Positions 47,401 through 59,800 of a DNA stretch of 64,000 bases are shown here, piece by piece. The DNA comes from Chionis minor. Lineage: Eukaryota; Chordata; Aves; Charadriiformes; Chionididae. The DNA lies in contig VZSF01006713.1 in assembly GCA_013398295.1 (NCBI GenBank), positions 248,001 through 312,000 on the forward strand, written 5' to 3'. The notes below the pieces were generated by a model that was not told the DNA's origin, did no database searches, and saw only the letters and a program-made list of their open reading frames with translations. How positions within the stretch are numbered: the stretch's first letter is position 1; each line of letters starts with the position of its first letter. The translations under genes and the position numbers were made by a program.

Positions 47401-50400
47401 ATGTAAAGTATTGTCTTTAGTATGTTTAAAAGAAATTACAAGACTGGAAACCAATTATGTTTTACCATGTTAGTGTTCTCTTACTGCATAAGACGATAAC
47501 AATAAATTTGTTAGAAATACTCCAAGACTGACCACAAACCATATAGATAGCTGATGAAAACAGTATTGTCTTGCCTGGCATCAAGAAATGAAAACTGAAA
47601 ATTTGTATCATTGTGCCATAGAAAGCATGCTGTGTGATTACATCAACATTTCAAAAAAACAGTGTACTATGTGGAGATAAAGTTTAAAAAGCTCATTCTT
47701 CCAAATATAAAATATATTAAGCTTGATTAAACTCTTTGGATGAAGGGCACAAACAATTTATATCTGTGCTTCCAACCATGGCTCAAGAGATTTGCATTAT
47801 TCACACTACTAGTTCTTCTGACTTCAGTGATACAGCGATATTATTCATATGAGCAAGATAAACAGATTTGTCTCTCTGTTTTTCCAGCTTGGTCAAAAAT
47901 GATCACTATCAGCAAATATTTGAAGATTTTGAACACTGAGAGATGTGCTGTAACTTCAGTTAGATCTGTTCAGCTGCTGAATTAAATTAATGGAAATGAA
48001 CTGATAAAAAGGAAGAGTTTATTCTTGACTGTAAAACTGGCCACTTTTTTTTTTTTTTTTTGCACTTCTGCTGACTGAATCTTCACCTCATTCAAAGAGC
48101 TGAATACACCTATGAGAAAATAAGAAAATACCTGAGATATATTATTTGAACATAAACTGATGGAGCTGAAGAGCTAAAAACATGTCTGATTTTGTGTGTG
48201 AGAATTTGTAATTATTTCAGGCTGACTTTACTCCCTTTATTGAATCTTTAGAAGCAATATTGTAACAGCTATGGTAAGAGTAGGTAGTAGGGAAGAGACT
48301 GAATATGAGAAAATATATTCAGAAATTAGAGGTCTTAGCTTTTTAACACTGGCCAAAAAGCTGACATTAAGACCTCTAAGTCATTTTAAAATGGTTTACA
48401 GGAGATTGTAAGGAATACTGGTATAGTATAATCAACATGTACCAGAATAGAGTGGGAACCCAAAACACTAGGTCTTTTTCATCTCTAAAATCTCTGATTC
48501 TCTGGCATAGTTACATAATTACAATTATGTACAATTACATAATGTATAATTAAAATTATGTATAATTGTAAGTGCATGTGTGTAATTACAGTTATGCATA
48601 ATTACATAATTATAATAACATTCATGTTTCTGAAGATCTAGCATCACTTCAACTGCAATGAATTCTGTTTCTTTATCGAGTCGAGGAAAAAAGTAGTCAT
48701 CATGCAATAGGACGTAAACCCAAACTAGCCACATTAAAAGAAATAACAACTTCCACAGTTAAGAAAAATCAGAGTAATACAGAACAATTCCTTTAATATT
48801 GTGATATATGAAAAAAGATAAATGTCATTCATTCCACGCAAGGTGAAGAGGGACAAAATACTTAGAAACTTCCTTTGGGCATTCCTGTGTGTGTGTTTGT
48901 TTGCATGGTTGATTGGTTGGCGGTTTTTTGGTTAATCTACAGACATACATTTTCAGTTTTCAATATCTGAAAATACACAGACAAAATATTACAAAAGATG
49001 CCTGTGCATGAAGATTAATTTCATTAGCAATGACTTTTTTGGATCAAAAAAAAAAGACAAAGAAAAAGTAAAGACCAAAGATCTTTAGTCCAGTCAAAGC
49101 TTTGTATCCAGTATTATTTAATACTTTATTAAAGATTAAATGATCACCTAAATTTTCAAGTCAAGCTCATCCTCAAATATTTATTTTTTCAACCTATTTC
49201 TAGACAAAAAGTCTAAGAAGTTGAAGCTTTTGGTTAAAATATATAAAATCCAAAACTTTGGAGGGAAAAAAAAAAAGAAAATAAAAAGAAAAAGACTGTT
49301 TGTTGATATGTTTTGATGATATTTTCATTTCTGGATAAATGAAGTACTGTTTTTGAGAGTTCATCTGAAATTAATTTTCAACTTAAACAGCTGGAGATAA
49401 GCTTTATGGATAAAAATCCAATTTGTAACTGTTGCTTAATCACAGACACCTAATGTCATCTGAGACATGCTGTCATGTCAGGACATCCGCCTGATATGGG
49501 CAGATGTGTCAAAAGAGCTAGGAGACATTCCTGCCCTTCTGCATTCACAGATGGAGGTCAGCCATCTCAAAAGGCATCAGATATCTGTATTTAAGCAGGT
49601 GAATCAATCTTCTGGAATAGGGTTTCATCTTTTTTTTTTATTATTAAATAGATCAGCACTGATATTTTCTGGAACTGTATGAAACTTTCACAACCATTTG
49701 CAGGAGGCACCAAATCTCTGTATGCATCCAAGTGTAATTAAACTTTTATCTAAAATACAATTCTTGCAATAGTTTTGTATACTTTCTCTGTCACTTACAT
49801 TATTGAGTTAACACAGAGAGGTTACTTACATTTGCAGGTTTTTTAGGCTGCTTTGCCGGGGAGAGGAGTTGTTTTTTGTTTTAGTTTGTTTTGGTTTTTG
49901 TTTGGTTGGGTTTTTTTAAACTTTGAAAAAATCATTTAGGATTTGCCATGGCATTCCAGATATTTTTCAATAAATGTTTTATATGAAGAATCATACTTAA
50001 TACTCTCATGCAGGCTTTTCACTTTTTCCACTCTGAGAGGGGATTCAAAGGAAGAAAAAACCCCAAAAAATAGATTAAGACTTTACAAACATTTCACTAT
50101 ATACTATAATATAGTCTATAAATTAGTGCAGCTACTTCAGTGTTATAACGCCATTTCATTCTGTGTTTTATTCCTTTCCATTAATTTACTCTGAACAGCC
50201 TTTGAAAAACAGACATGACTTCACTTGTGTTACAAATTAGTGCCACAGAATTTATATTCTTTCTCTTTCCATCTATGGAATAATCAAAAGTCAAAACTCC
50301 CTTACCAAGAATATACACACATATATTAAGATTCCGATATATGAACAAGAGTAAGAACATCTTTTTATTTTGAACTAATTTCTGGCTGTATGGATGTACT

Positions 50401-51085
50401 CTTTTTAGGCAAGAAGAGGTGAAAAGAGACTAGAAATTATTACCAAATGTAATGCCTTTTGTTTTAATTACCATAATTACTTATAATGATATGTTTAGGA
50501 CTCGTATTAACCATTCTGTAAAAAATAAAATATATACATGTTTCCATGTTTACACTTAGAAAGTGAATCCCACATTCTCATACGTAAATACATTTACAAC
50601 TAATATGTTTAATAAAGACTTCCTTATGTATCATTACCTGAATGGCTCCATGACTCTATGGTATACGAAGTGGATTGCTCTTCCATTCTGCCATTTTTGT
50701 AACATCTGTTCTTCAACATGTGTCTCAGAAAAAATGATGGGAGTTATCTGAACCAATGCAGAGATCTATTTGGTGAACTAGCTACACAGATCCAGTTATC
50801 CTGGATATAGCATTAATAGGGCAGTTTTCCTCATGTTAAGGAAGACATCCAAAATTTTCTAGATTAAACAAACAAGAGTCCCTGTTCCTTCTCTGCTGAA
50901 TATTAACAAAATATATGAAAGCTTAGATGTAGCTGGTTAGAGTAAGTTTGGTCTCTACCCCCACCCCTTAATAGTTACAGCAGAGATCCTGGAAGTATTT
51001 CACTAATGTATTACAAAGTTATCTATTTCCAGCAAAGTCTGTCCAAGGCAAAGAGGGATTTCTGTGAGACACCTGGTATTAAAAG
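44406..51085. other. Long unique AT-rich desert
   Basis: About 6.7 kb without a recognised gene. A self-complementary run of ATAATTAC/GTAATTAT-like units lies at 48505-48615. A 22-bp imperfect duplication around CATTTCTTCATTGT lies at about 47085-47128, and poly-T at 48043-48061. Open frames are up to about 83 codons, with no motif. Confidence 0.5.
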
Positions 51086-51176
51086 ATTAGAAGGTATCCC
51101 TGCCTGTGGCAGAGCTTTGGAACTAGATGATCTTTAATGTCCCTTCCACCTCTAACCCTTCTATGATTCTAAGACA
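51086..51176 (+). mobile_element. CR1 3'-terminal fragment
   Basis: The plus strand CTTTGGAACTAGATGATCTT and TTCTATGATTCTA matches a degenerate CR1 3' UTR and terminus. Confidence 0.75.
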
Positions 51177-52515
51177 TTTCCTTCACCACAATTTGTGTGT
51201 ACAATGAGGACAAAACTTAAGTATATGAACTGGCTTACTTTTATACACATAAGGTCTATATTTTTAGGGATGGACAGCCAATTCCAGACTGACTCAGACA
51301 CTTAGTCAACAGATAACAATGTGAAAAATCAGATATCCACTACTTCAACTCTATCCTCGGCATCTTTATGTAGCAGGATTTTGTACACAAGATGTAAAAA
51401 AGGAAAATAGTATACTCAAAAGATGACAATCTTCTCTCAGAAAACAGGACAGCTGCAGAAGCTAAATAAATTATATAAACCTTAGTTAATCTTCCAAAGA
51501 AGCAGCAGAGCTGTGACTAACAAACACACATACATTACTTCAACTAATGTTGCTGCAATAGGAATTAATGGAATTAATTTTCAATTTCTGAAAGAAAAAG
51601 AAAAGAAACTTCTCTTTTATTTTGGGTCCTTCCCCCCCCNNNNNNNNNNNNNNNNCCCCCCCCCCCCCCCCCCCCCAAATCTCAGTTAATTAAATAATTA
51701 ATTCTGGATAAGATTTAATTAAAGCATTGAATACAGTATTTATAATTTTTCATTAAGACATCAGTTAATATTCCAAGACATAATTAGAAAGATATCTAAG
51801 AATCGAACTCTCAGAATTTAAGAATGAATTTGATTTGAAAGAAAATTTAAAGGTCTCAGAATATGAATAAATGAGATTGTGGGCAGATAAACTCTTCCAT
51901 AAGCACTTCTGAAAGCAAGAGATGTTTCACCACCAGTACTCCATAGGCAACAATAACCTCTGTCATTTTGACAGTGGTATGTACAAAATTCTGTGTCAGC
52001 AAAGACAAACTGGGCAGTAATCGAGCAGAAAATCACTAGGACTGAACAAATGACTATGTATGTGCTAGAAATAGGAAAAACAAGGATTACTTCTTCTGCT
52101 GAGGGAGTTGTTGGGTTGTTTAATTTATTACATACCATCTGAGAGAATAACAATCAGCAGTTCCCTCCCTCCCATCTCTTCATGGACAGAAGAGCAGTAC
52201 ACCCTGCTCTCTGGCACACTCCCTTGCTTATAGTTGTATGTATCCCTCTCTTCTTCCCTCTCTCCTTTTAGAACAGAAGCAGCAATTTGACTTATTTCAA
52301 GCTTATTTCAATCACAAAATTTGGTTGCAAAAACAGTACCAATAAACTTTGAGCTAAGTCTTATGATAGGAGTTTTTTCTAATCCTCTTCAGTCAACATA
52401 ACAATACTATCTTCAGAGGTTCAAATGGGAGGTCTTTTTGATCTTGGCTAACTTTAACAGATTAAAAAGTGTTTAAATGAGCAACTGTATCAGCAGTAGC
52501 TGTGGGAATTTTTTA
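51177..52515. other. Unique DNA with poly-C/N gap
   Basis: Ns at 51640-51655 interrupt a homopolymer of C (51632-51676), an unresolved C-run. Otherwise no repeat is recognised. One exon-like candidate on the minus strand (51931-52064) is described separately. Confidence 0.55.
51931..52064 (-). other. Exon-like candidate, hydrophobic then Cys-rich, unidentified
   Basis: On the minus strand an acceptor-like TTTTTCCTATTTCTAG ends at plus 52065 and a donor-like GTGAAA starts at plus 51930. The 134 bp between stay open in a longer 111-codon frame (52153-51818). The translation has a membrane or signal-like segment (TYIVICSVLVIFCSITAQF), then a Cys-rich stretch (DTEFCTYHCQNDRGYCCLW). I do not recognise a family. 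Single-exon fragments of this length also occur by chance, so this is a pointer only. Confidence 0.25.
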
Positions 52516-52520
52516 GTAAA
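52516..52520. other. Target-site duplication GTAAA (left)
   Basis: GTAAA directly precedes the LTR; the matching copy is at 53607-53611. Confidence 0.75.
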
Positions 52521-53606
52521 TGTGTTGGGTTGACCTTGGATGACCTCCAGGTGCCCACCAAGCCTCTCTATCACTCCTCTTACTCAGGTGGACAAGACAG
52601 AGAAAATATGATGAAAGTCTGGTGGGCTGAGATAAGGGCAGGACAGGGAGATCACTCAGTAATTACCATCATGGGCAAAAGAGACTCCACTCTGGGAAAT
52701 TAATTTGATTGATTGCCAATCTAAAGTCAGAGTAGGATAGTGATAAATAAAATCAAATCTTAAAACACCTTCTCCCAAACCCTCCTTTCTTTGTGGGCTG
52801 AACTTCACTCCCAATTTCTCTACCTCCTCCCCCTGGGTAGCACAGCGGGACGGGGAATGGGGGTGGTGGTCGGTTCATCACACATTGTCTCTGCCACTCC
52901 TTCCTCCTCACATGCTTCCCCTGCTCCAGTATGGAGTCCCACCCATGGGAGACAGTCCCCCATGTACTTCTCCAACGTGGGTCCTTCCCATAGGCTGCAG
53001 TTCTTCATGAACTGCTCCATAGTGGATCCTTTCCATGGGGTGCAGTCCTTCAGGAACAGACTACTCCAGCATGTGACCCTGCCGGATCGCATGTCCTGCT
53101 AGCAAACCTGCTCCAGGGTGGGATTCTCTCTACAGGGTCACAGGTCCTGCCAGGAGTCTCACTCCAGCACAGTCTTCCCATAGAGTCACAGCCTCCTTTG
53201 GACACATCCACCTGCTCTGGCATGGGGTCCTCCATGGGCTGTAGGGGGACAGCCTGCTTCACTGAGGTCTTCACCACAGGCTGTAGGGGAATCTCTTCTT
53301 CAGTGCCTGGAGCACCTCCTCCCCCTCCTTCTTCACTGACCTTGATGTCTGCAGAGATGTTTCTCTCACATATTCTCAGCAGCCTTCTTCTGTCTGCTGT
53401 TGTGCAGCAGTTCTTACCCCTTAAATGTGTTATCACAGAGGTTCTATCACCGCTGCTGACTGGCTCAGCTTTGGCAGCAGCAGGTCTGTCTTGGAGCTGG
53501 CTGGCACTGACTCTATGGACATTGGGACAGCTTCTGGCATCTTCTCACAGAAGCCACCCCTGAAGCTCCCCTCACTGCCAAAACCTTGCCATGTAAACCC
53601 AATACA
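52521..53606 (-). mobile_element. Solo LTR (long form) with 5-bp target-site duplication
   Basis: On the minus strand it starts TGTATTGGGTTTACATGGCA (plus 53606) and ends GGTCAACCCAACACA (plus 52521), with TG...CA ends. GTAAA flanks it on both sides (52516-52520 and 53607-53611). A 5-bp duplication suits ERVL-type integrases. No internal region is attached, so it is a solo LTR left by LTR-LTR recombination. The middle (about 52916-53290) is a degenerate tandem repeat of about 45 bp. Open frames (52820-53092 and 53050-53436 minus, 52791-53102 plus) lie wholly within the LTR. Confidence 0.85.
52916..53290 (-). repeat. Degenerate ~45-bp tandem repeat inside the LTR
   Basis: About eight units, each with a CTGCTCCA-like start and a GGGGTGCAGTCCTT-like end on the plus strand. 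In the minus strand the three best-kept units translate to consecutive 15-residue repeats (KDCTPWKGSTMEQFM, KNCSLWEGPTLEKYM, GDCLPWVGLHTGAGE) at 53050-52916. Units toward 53290 are less regular in length. Confidence 0.75.
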
Positions 53607-53611
53607 GTAAA

Positions 53612-55096
53612 GAAAAGGAAAGGAGCAATTTTTCTTCGCCACTACAATCTTTCTAATGTAAAAGATTGATCCCCTCTTGATCATACCCGAAATGGTCATT
53701 TATATTGTCCTCCTGTTAACAGTAGCTTTCCAAAGCTGATCCCAAATACCCAGTGGCATGAGTCCAATGAATGCAAGTCACAGTTCTTTTTTTGTGTAAT
53801 ATTTTATTGATTTTGCATGTTGAGCACTGTGTGTGTTAAATGCTTGTAAACTGGCTAATTACATTATCCATATGCTAAGCACACACTCAGATGCCAATCA
53901 CTAACAGGTTTGGGTTTTGGTTTTTTTTATTAAACACTTTTATATGTCTCAGATTGTCAGTCTGGACGTTTTCTGTTTTCTTTCTAAAATACCAGAGCTG
54001 TCCTGTGTAGGCTTTGTTAGTTTTGATTGACTTCATGTATCCCTCTCACTTAGTCTATTATTTAGCTACTAGTTAGTCATAGACACATCCATGGGTTTTG
54101 AATCAGTTATCTGATTTGGGAAAATAATTCTTTTTTTATTATTATTTTTTAACCTGTTCTTTTCAGGTCAAGGTGGGATGAAAATAAGATTACCTTCTGG
54201 CTTAACTGGATTCAGAACTAAATGTGTTTCATTCATGATGCAGCAGAGTTACAGTCAGAGGTTCACAAATAGTTTCAAGGGTAAAAAGTTCTCATAGCCT
54301 TGTGACTTTGTCAGATCAGTATGAAGAGTAATGAAATTTAAACAAGAGAAGCATATGTGCAGTGGTACAGAACCTCAGACCCTTTCTCAAATGTAGTCTT
54401 AGTGCAGTGAAACTGAGGAAAGTGAAGGGAAAACTAAAAGTTAATACTGTAGCAGAAAATAAAAGAGGAAAGAAAAAATGGAAGAGTTGGAAAAAATGGA
54501 AAAAAAGACTGCTTGTATTCTAGGGCTGAGCTACAATGAATAACTGAAAGTAATGTTTTCATTTATTTACTTATTACAAATTACATGTATTTATTTATCC
54601 TGTTTTTTGGTTGTTTTTTTTTGTTGTTCCCCCCCGCCACTCATGTAGATCAAAACAAGATCTAGTAAGGTTTAAATGGTATAACTTTGAAATCGAGGGG
54701 GGGGGGGTTGGGTGGGTGGAGAGAGACAAAAAGAAAAGGCACACAGTTTTAGGTTGGGCTTTGGAGCTCCTTTGACAGGACAAGGATTTTTTATTCTGAC
54801 CTAAGAAAACCATCAAAACCAGATAAGGCTAATATTTTTTCCCTCTACCTCACAGCTGGCAGCTTGTACTCAAACACTGTATAAAAGTATCTGGCAATAT
54901 TATATCCACTTCAGCCCTCCTATTCAACATCTTTCAGCTTTATCCTAAAATGGGAAATCAATATCTTAATAGGGATTTCAAAATATTTAAAAAGCCAAAT
55001 TATAAATACTTGGTTTAATTCTTACTACTATTAGCATTGCAACAGCATCAAAAGACATTAGAGAATTCTTGTTCTTATGTATTCTTTCTACCCTGT
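53612..55096. other. Unique DNA between two solo LTRs
   Basis: No gene recognised. A G-run of about ten lies near 54698-54708, within a CTCTCTCCACCCACCC-like purine/pyrimidine segment. Confidence 0.5.
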
Positions 55097-55101
55097 TATG
55101 T

Positions 55102-55687
55102 TGTGGTGGGTTGACCTTGGCCAGCTGCCAGACGCTCACCGTCTGTGTGTGTGATCAATCTGTGTGTGATTTTCATCATATTTCAGCTGTGATGAACACA
55201 TGGAGCTCATTTACCAGTTGTTATCACTGGTAAAAAAGACACAATTTGAGGAAAAATAATTTAATTAATGGCCAATTAAAAATAAAGTTGGATGGTGAGA
55301 AACAAAGACAAAACCAAGACAATTCTTCTTTCCGTCCGTCCATCTTCTCCCCAGTTTCATTCTTTCATTTCTGATGCTTTTACCTCTTCCCCATCCTGGA
55401 CCACTTCCTCTCCTTCCTTCTCTCACCTTTCAGACTGCAAGGTGACTCACACTTGTTTTTTTGTCACTCCTCACACACTGTTGGGCAGAATTTTGCCCTT
55501 TCTTAAATATGCTTTCCCCAGCGTGCCACTATCTTGGCCAAGGAGCTCAGGTGTGCCTTCTGGTGGGTCCATTGTAGCTGCCTGGTACTCCCTGTGTCTG
55601 ACTCAGGGCAGCCCTGACCTCTTCTCACAGAGGCCACTGCTGCAGCCCCCCGCCGCTACCAATGCTTTAGCACATAAACCCAGTACA
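55102..55687 (-). mobile_element. Solo LTR (short form) with 5-bp target-site duplication
   Basis: On the minus strand it starts TGTACTGGGTTTATGTGC (plus 55687) and ends CAAGGTCAACCCACCACA (plus 55102), matching both ends of the LTR at 52521-53606. TATGT flanks it on both sides (55097-55101 and 55688-55692). At 586 bp it lacks the tandem repeat of the longer copy. The different duplication sequence proves an independent insertion. Confidence 0.85.
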
Positions 55688-55692
55688 TATGT

Positions 55693-56179
55693 GTGCCATT
55701 TCTTGGTGCCCTTTGTACATATCAGATGATGTGATTAAACTCTGGAAGATGAAGACAATAGAGATTTTCTTCAACACACAAACATGATAGAGTGATGGAG
55801 TTATCAACAATTGATTTGATTTCCATTAAAGTATCTTTATTTTCTATTCAAAACAGAGAGAAAATTATTTTCTTTCTACATACAAATGCAAGGGGAAGTG
55901 AAACAGGTTGTCTCTTCATAATCTTGACTGAAAAAGCACCTAAATATCACTAATAAGAGGCTATATAGTATAGAAACAGGTATCAATTTGCTCAGTCTTA
56001 CAAATTCAGCTTAGCTTGGAGATCTTTTAGCATGCATAGAAGGATCTAGGGTGGTTGTTCCCCAATTTTTTTGTTGCTGACTGTAATTTAAAAAATAGAC
56101 ACCTGAAGTCCTGTTGTACATCACTCCTACTTAAATTAAAGAAATTGTCTGAGAATTTAGGGATGATGTCAGGAAAACA
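55693..56179. other. Unique DNA
   Basis: No gene or repeat recognised. Confidence 0.5.
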
Positions 56180-56640
56180 AAAGCTCAGCTAAAGTTGACA
56201 TTTGCAGGGATATCAAGGATAACAAGAATAACTTTTATCACTATGTTGGTACTAAAAGGCTGAACAAAGAAAATGTAGTATCATTGCAGAATAGGGTGGG
56301 TGAATTTAGTGACAGTGGAAACATTAAGGCTGAGCTATTCAGTGCCCTCTTTCAATTATATTCACCAAGAAGGTTCCCCAGGCCTCTGTGATTAGTTGAA
56401 GGGTTCAAGGAGAAGAACAACCAGCAGTAGATGGAGATCAAATTAGGGGTCACTTGGGACAACTAGACCTGTACAATTCCCTGACACCCAATGGGATGCA
56501 TGAAAGAATGCTGAGAGGGCTGTCAGAATTCCTTGTGAAACAGCTTTCTACCACCTTTCAAAAGTGTTGAATACTAAAGGAGGTCCCAGGCAACAGAAGC
56601 ATTGATAATAGTAGAATTAACCACCTAATTGGCATTCCTA
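56180..56640 (+). mobile_element. CR1 LINE fragment, linker region
   Basis: Degenerate but recognisable CR1 connector on the plus strand. AACAAGAATAACTTTTATCA with CTATGTTGG corresponds to the NKKGFYRYIG segment. GGCTGAGCTATTCAGTGCCC corresponds to the AEVLNxFFASVF segment, and ACACCCAATGGGATGCATGA to the GPDGMHPR segment. Numerous stops. Confidence 0.7.
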
Positions 56641-56719
56641 GGACAGCACTGAGTAATATTAATAGTTCTTACACAACATTTTTCATCTGAAGATCTGAAA
56701 GTGCTTTTTAGTGGACTGC

Positions 56720-56835
56720 GCAAAGCCCTGAGCTTCCTGGTCTGTCCTCAGAGCTGACCGTGCTTTGAGCAGAAGGCTAGACTGGAGATCTCCTGAGGTC
56801 CTTTCCTACCAGAATAAATCTGTGAGCCTATGATC
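56720..56835 (+). mobile_element. CR1 3'-terminal fragment
   Basis: GGCTAGACTGGAGATCTCCT, then GAGGTCCTTTCCTACCAGAA and TGAGCCTATGATCC, is a diverged CR1 3' end. It may be the tail of the CR1 at 56180 after internal deletion. Confidence 0.65.
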
Positions 56836-59800
56836 CTTGAAGATATAGAGTGGAAAGTTTTGATTTTTTTTTGGAAATACCCTTTTTTTAAGTACCTCTG
56901 TGAATTTAAAGTTCAGGTTTCAATTAGGAATACAGTACCATTACAGGTTATTTAGGGTAACTAGCTTGGTCAGTGTTGATGGAGAAAAAAGTACAGTCAA
57001 AGCAAGATATTTTGATCAGCATTATTAATTATTTGTGACATCCTGAATGTCATTAAAACCAACATAACAGTGGTAATTCATAAGAGGAAAATGAGCTAGC
57101 AATGTAGACTTTGCTCTTTAGCTGTTCCCTTCACTTAAATTCCTTATAAAATTGGAACAGAATCAGAGATCTCCTGTGTGGCTTGAACCTCCTCTCTGCA
57201 TTAGATTCCACATCTATAAAACTGGATAAATTGCATTATTTTTTTCAGAGTTATTTTAGATGTATTGTAAAAAGAATATTTTTTTTTCCAGAAATATGCA
57301 TAACGAAGAAAGCATTACAGCAACTAAAGATATTACTTAACTTACAAGGAACACAGTTCAGAGGCATGTGATTATTTGGGACATTTATACACTTTGAAGT
57401 ACCTTAGCAGAGGATGGAGAATCCTCTGTAATAAAGGGAAGTATTCTGCATAGAAATAAATGCAGAAACTAAACGATTTTATTTTTCTTAGCAGATAGAT
57501 TAATGCCAATTTTTCAATTGCAACTGGGTCAAAGTTATTACTTAGATAAATTTGAGCTTCAGATATACACAAGTCAAATGTCTAAGCTCCCACTATGATC
57601 ATTGTGAGCTACTAAGTTGCCCTCTACTATACTCCTGAATCTAGTTAGCTGTGGCAGGAGTCTGTTCCTTAAACACAGTTTACTAAGGTCATTTTAGATG
57701 TCCGAATTTACTCTATCTGCCCCCTAACTTCTGCTCTGAAAGATCACAGGTAAACTGGGTCTTCTGCCATATCTGCCGTTTCCATGTGAATGCATTGAAT
57801 AAAGATGTCTCACAAAAATAATATTCAACCTCTGAACCTAGGCAACTGAATCACACATTTTATCATACCTACTCACTCTATACAGAATCTACTGGTTTAA
57901 GTGAAAATTTAATCTAATTAATGTGGTGTTGACTGAAACAAGAAATTAATCACCTGTGACAGATTAAAATGAACAAATAGTTGACATACTGGAATTCTGG
58001 TCAAAGCTCCACTATAGCTTGCTGTAAAGCCTATATTTTTGTTTCTTATTCTTTATGAAGAAGATGGTGAGACTTATCTTCCACTATAAAGAGCTTGCAG
58101 GTCTTCAGATGAACATTGTGCATAGAAACTACCAATATTATTCAGTGCTGCCCTAGGGCTACCAATTAAGTCATTAAGTCCACTATTATTAATGCTGTTG
58201 CTAGTTATATTCACTGCTGAAGTTTTTGTTAAGAGGGGCTTTTTTTTTTTTTTTTTTAATCTGACACTACTTATTGAATGGTTTCTGGGCATAAATAAAA
58301 GTTGATCCAAAGTGACCAAGTCTCTCAGCTATGTGAATAAGACTATTAGAAATACTTTTTCGTTACAGTCTGAAAATCAACATATCTGTTTATTAAAGGC
58401 TTCAGTATCATAACATAGCACAGTAACAATGACAACATGCAAGTGTTATCTATTCCCTTCTTCTATTCCATTCTTCTGTTCCACAGAAGAATGAAAATAG
58501 TTGCTGAAAGAACAACGTAGGCTTTCTTTATATCAACTGTTTCAAAGGAAATACTTCAAAAGTTCAGGTTATAGTGTTTATGCTCTGTTTTCCATACCTT
58601 TGGGTCTACAAGTTTACCCAAATTAGGCAACACTTTCTCCAAAACACTATGAAATCATCAACCATCAGGGCTTCCATGGAGTTATCAGCATTCTGTTGGT
58701 TTCTTAGCTATACAAGACTCTATTTTATTCCTTCTGTCTCAAGTTGGAGATATTTATACTCAGTAGTCTAAAGCAGCAAGGGAACTGAAAGAGAAATATA
58801 CATTTTGATACTTCAGAATATAAGCATGCCTATGAAAACACACATGCATGCACACACAGAATTTTTCTTAAAATGGTCGTAACTTTTTCCTCCTAACTGA
58901 ACAAACTAGGTATTTGAGATTAAGAGTTGAAGAAAAAAATATGCTATCAAATAAGTTTTGTTTACAGTGGAGAATTGGCATGCAACTCATAAAGTTATTG
59001 CGTATCTCTGGGGTATTTTTTTATTTCTATTCATAAACATGTTTCATGGGAGGAGTGTTGCTGTGTTTAACCTGATACTGAGATATATGGGTTGTGTGAG
59101 TTGAAAGGTGACAAGTTTATTCCTCTGCATGTTTTGCAAACTAAGAAGCAAAAATTAAAGTGAGAATTCAGATATAAAGTCAGATAGGTAGATATGTTAT
59201 GAACAAAAATGCCCCTACCCATGTAAAATTGTTGCTCTTTTTTCTTATATTGCTCATTCATTAAAAAATGAAACACAAATATGCTGTCATAGATGCTCAT
59301 GTTATCATGCATGATGTCATCATGCTCTTAATATATCTCAGAGTTCCATTTCTTACACTTTCTGCCTTTTTTGTTTTGTCCTTATGACTTATCTGTTCCT
59401 TATTTAATTTTAGTCTTTTAGCATACATTTCAAGGGTGTTTCTTCTTTTTTCTTCTCTATCTTCAAGTGCTTGATGCCTTTCTAAGGTAAATCCTCTTAG
59501 TTCAGCATTGCTGTGGTAGTGGAAGGCTTGACAAGTCTTTAATTACCGCTGTCTCCATTATATCTTTTACATAGGCTTTTAGTTTCTCAGGCTTTTCCCT
59601 TTTAATTCCATTTAGCTATTCCATTATTGTTGCTAATTTTACTCATTTGAGAAACCATTAAGACATACTAGGTTAATTAAATAAGATGAATTTCAGTGGT
59701 AAAGAAGATTTATTTTTTCATTGTGAAGGAAGAAGAAAACAGGAAGATCAAAAAAAATAATCTGTGTATTCGTAGCAAATTATTGAAGGAGAAGTACTGA

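Noticed and set aside
55292..55729. 145-codon plus-strand frame
   Set aside because: It is antisense to, and runs over the edge of, the solo LTR at 55102-55687; pyrimidine-rich sequence explains the Ser/Pro/Phe content.
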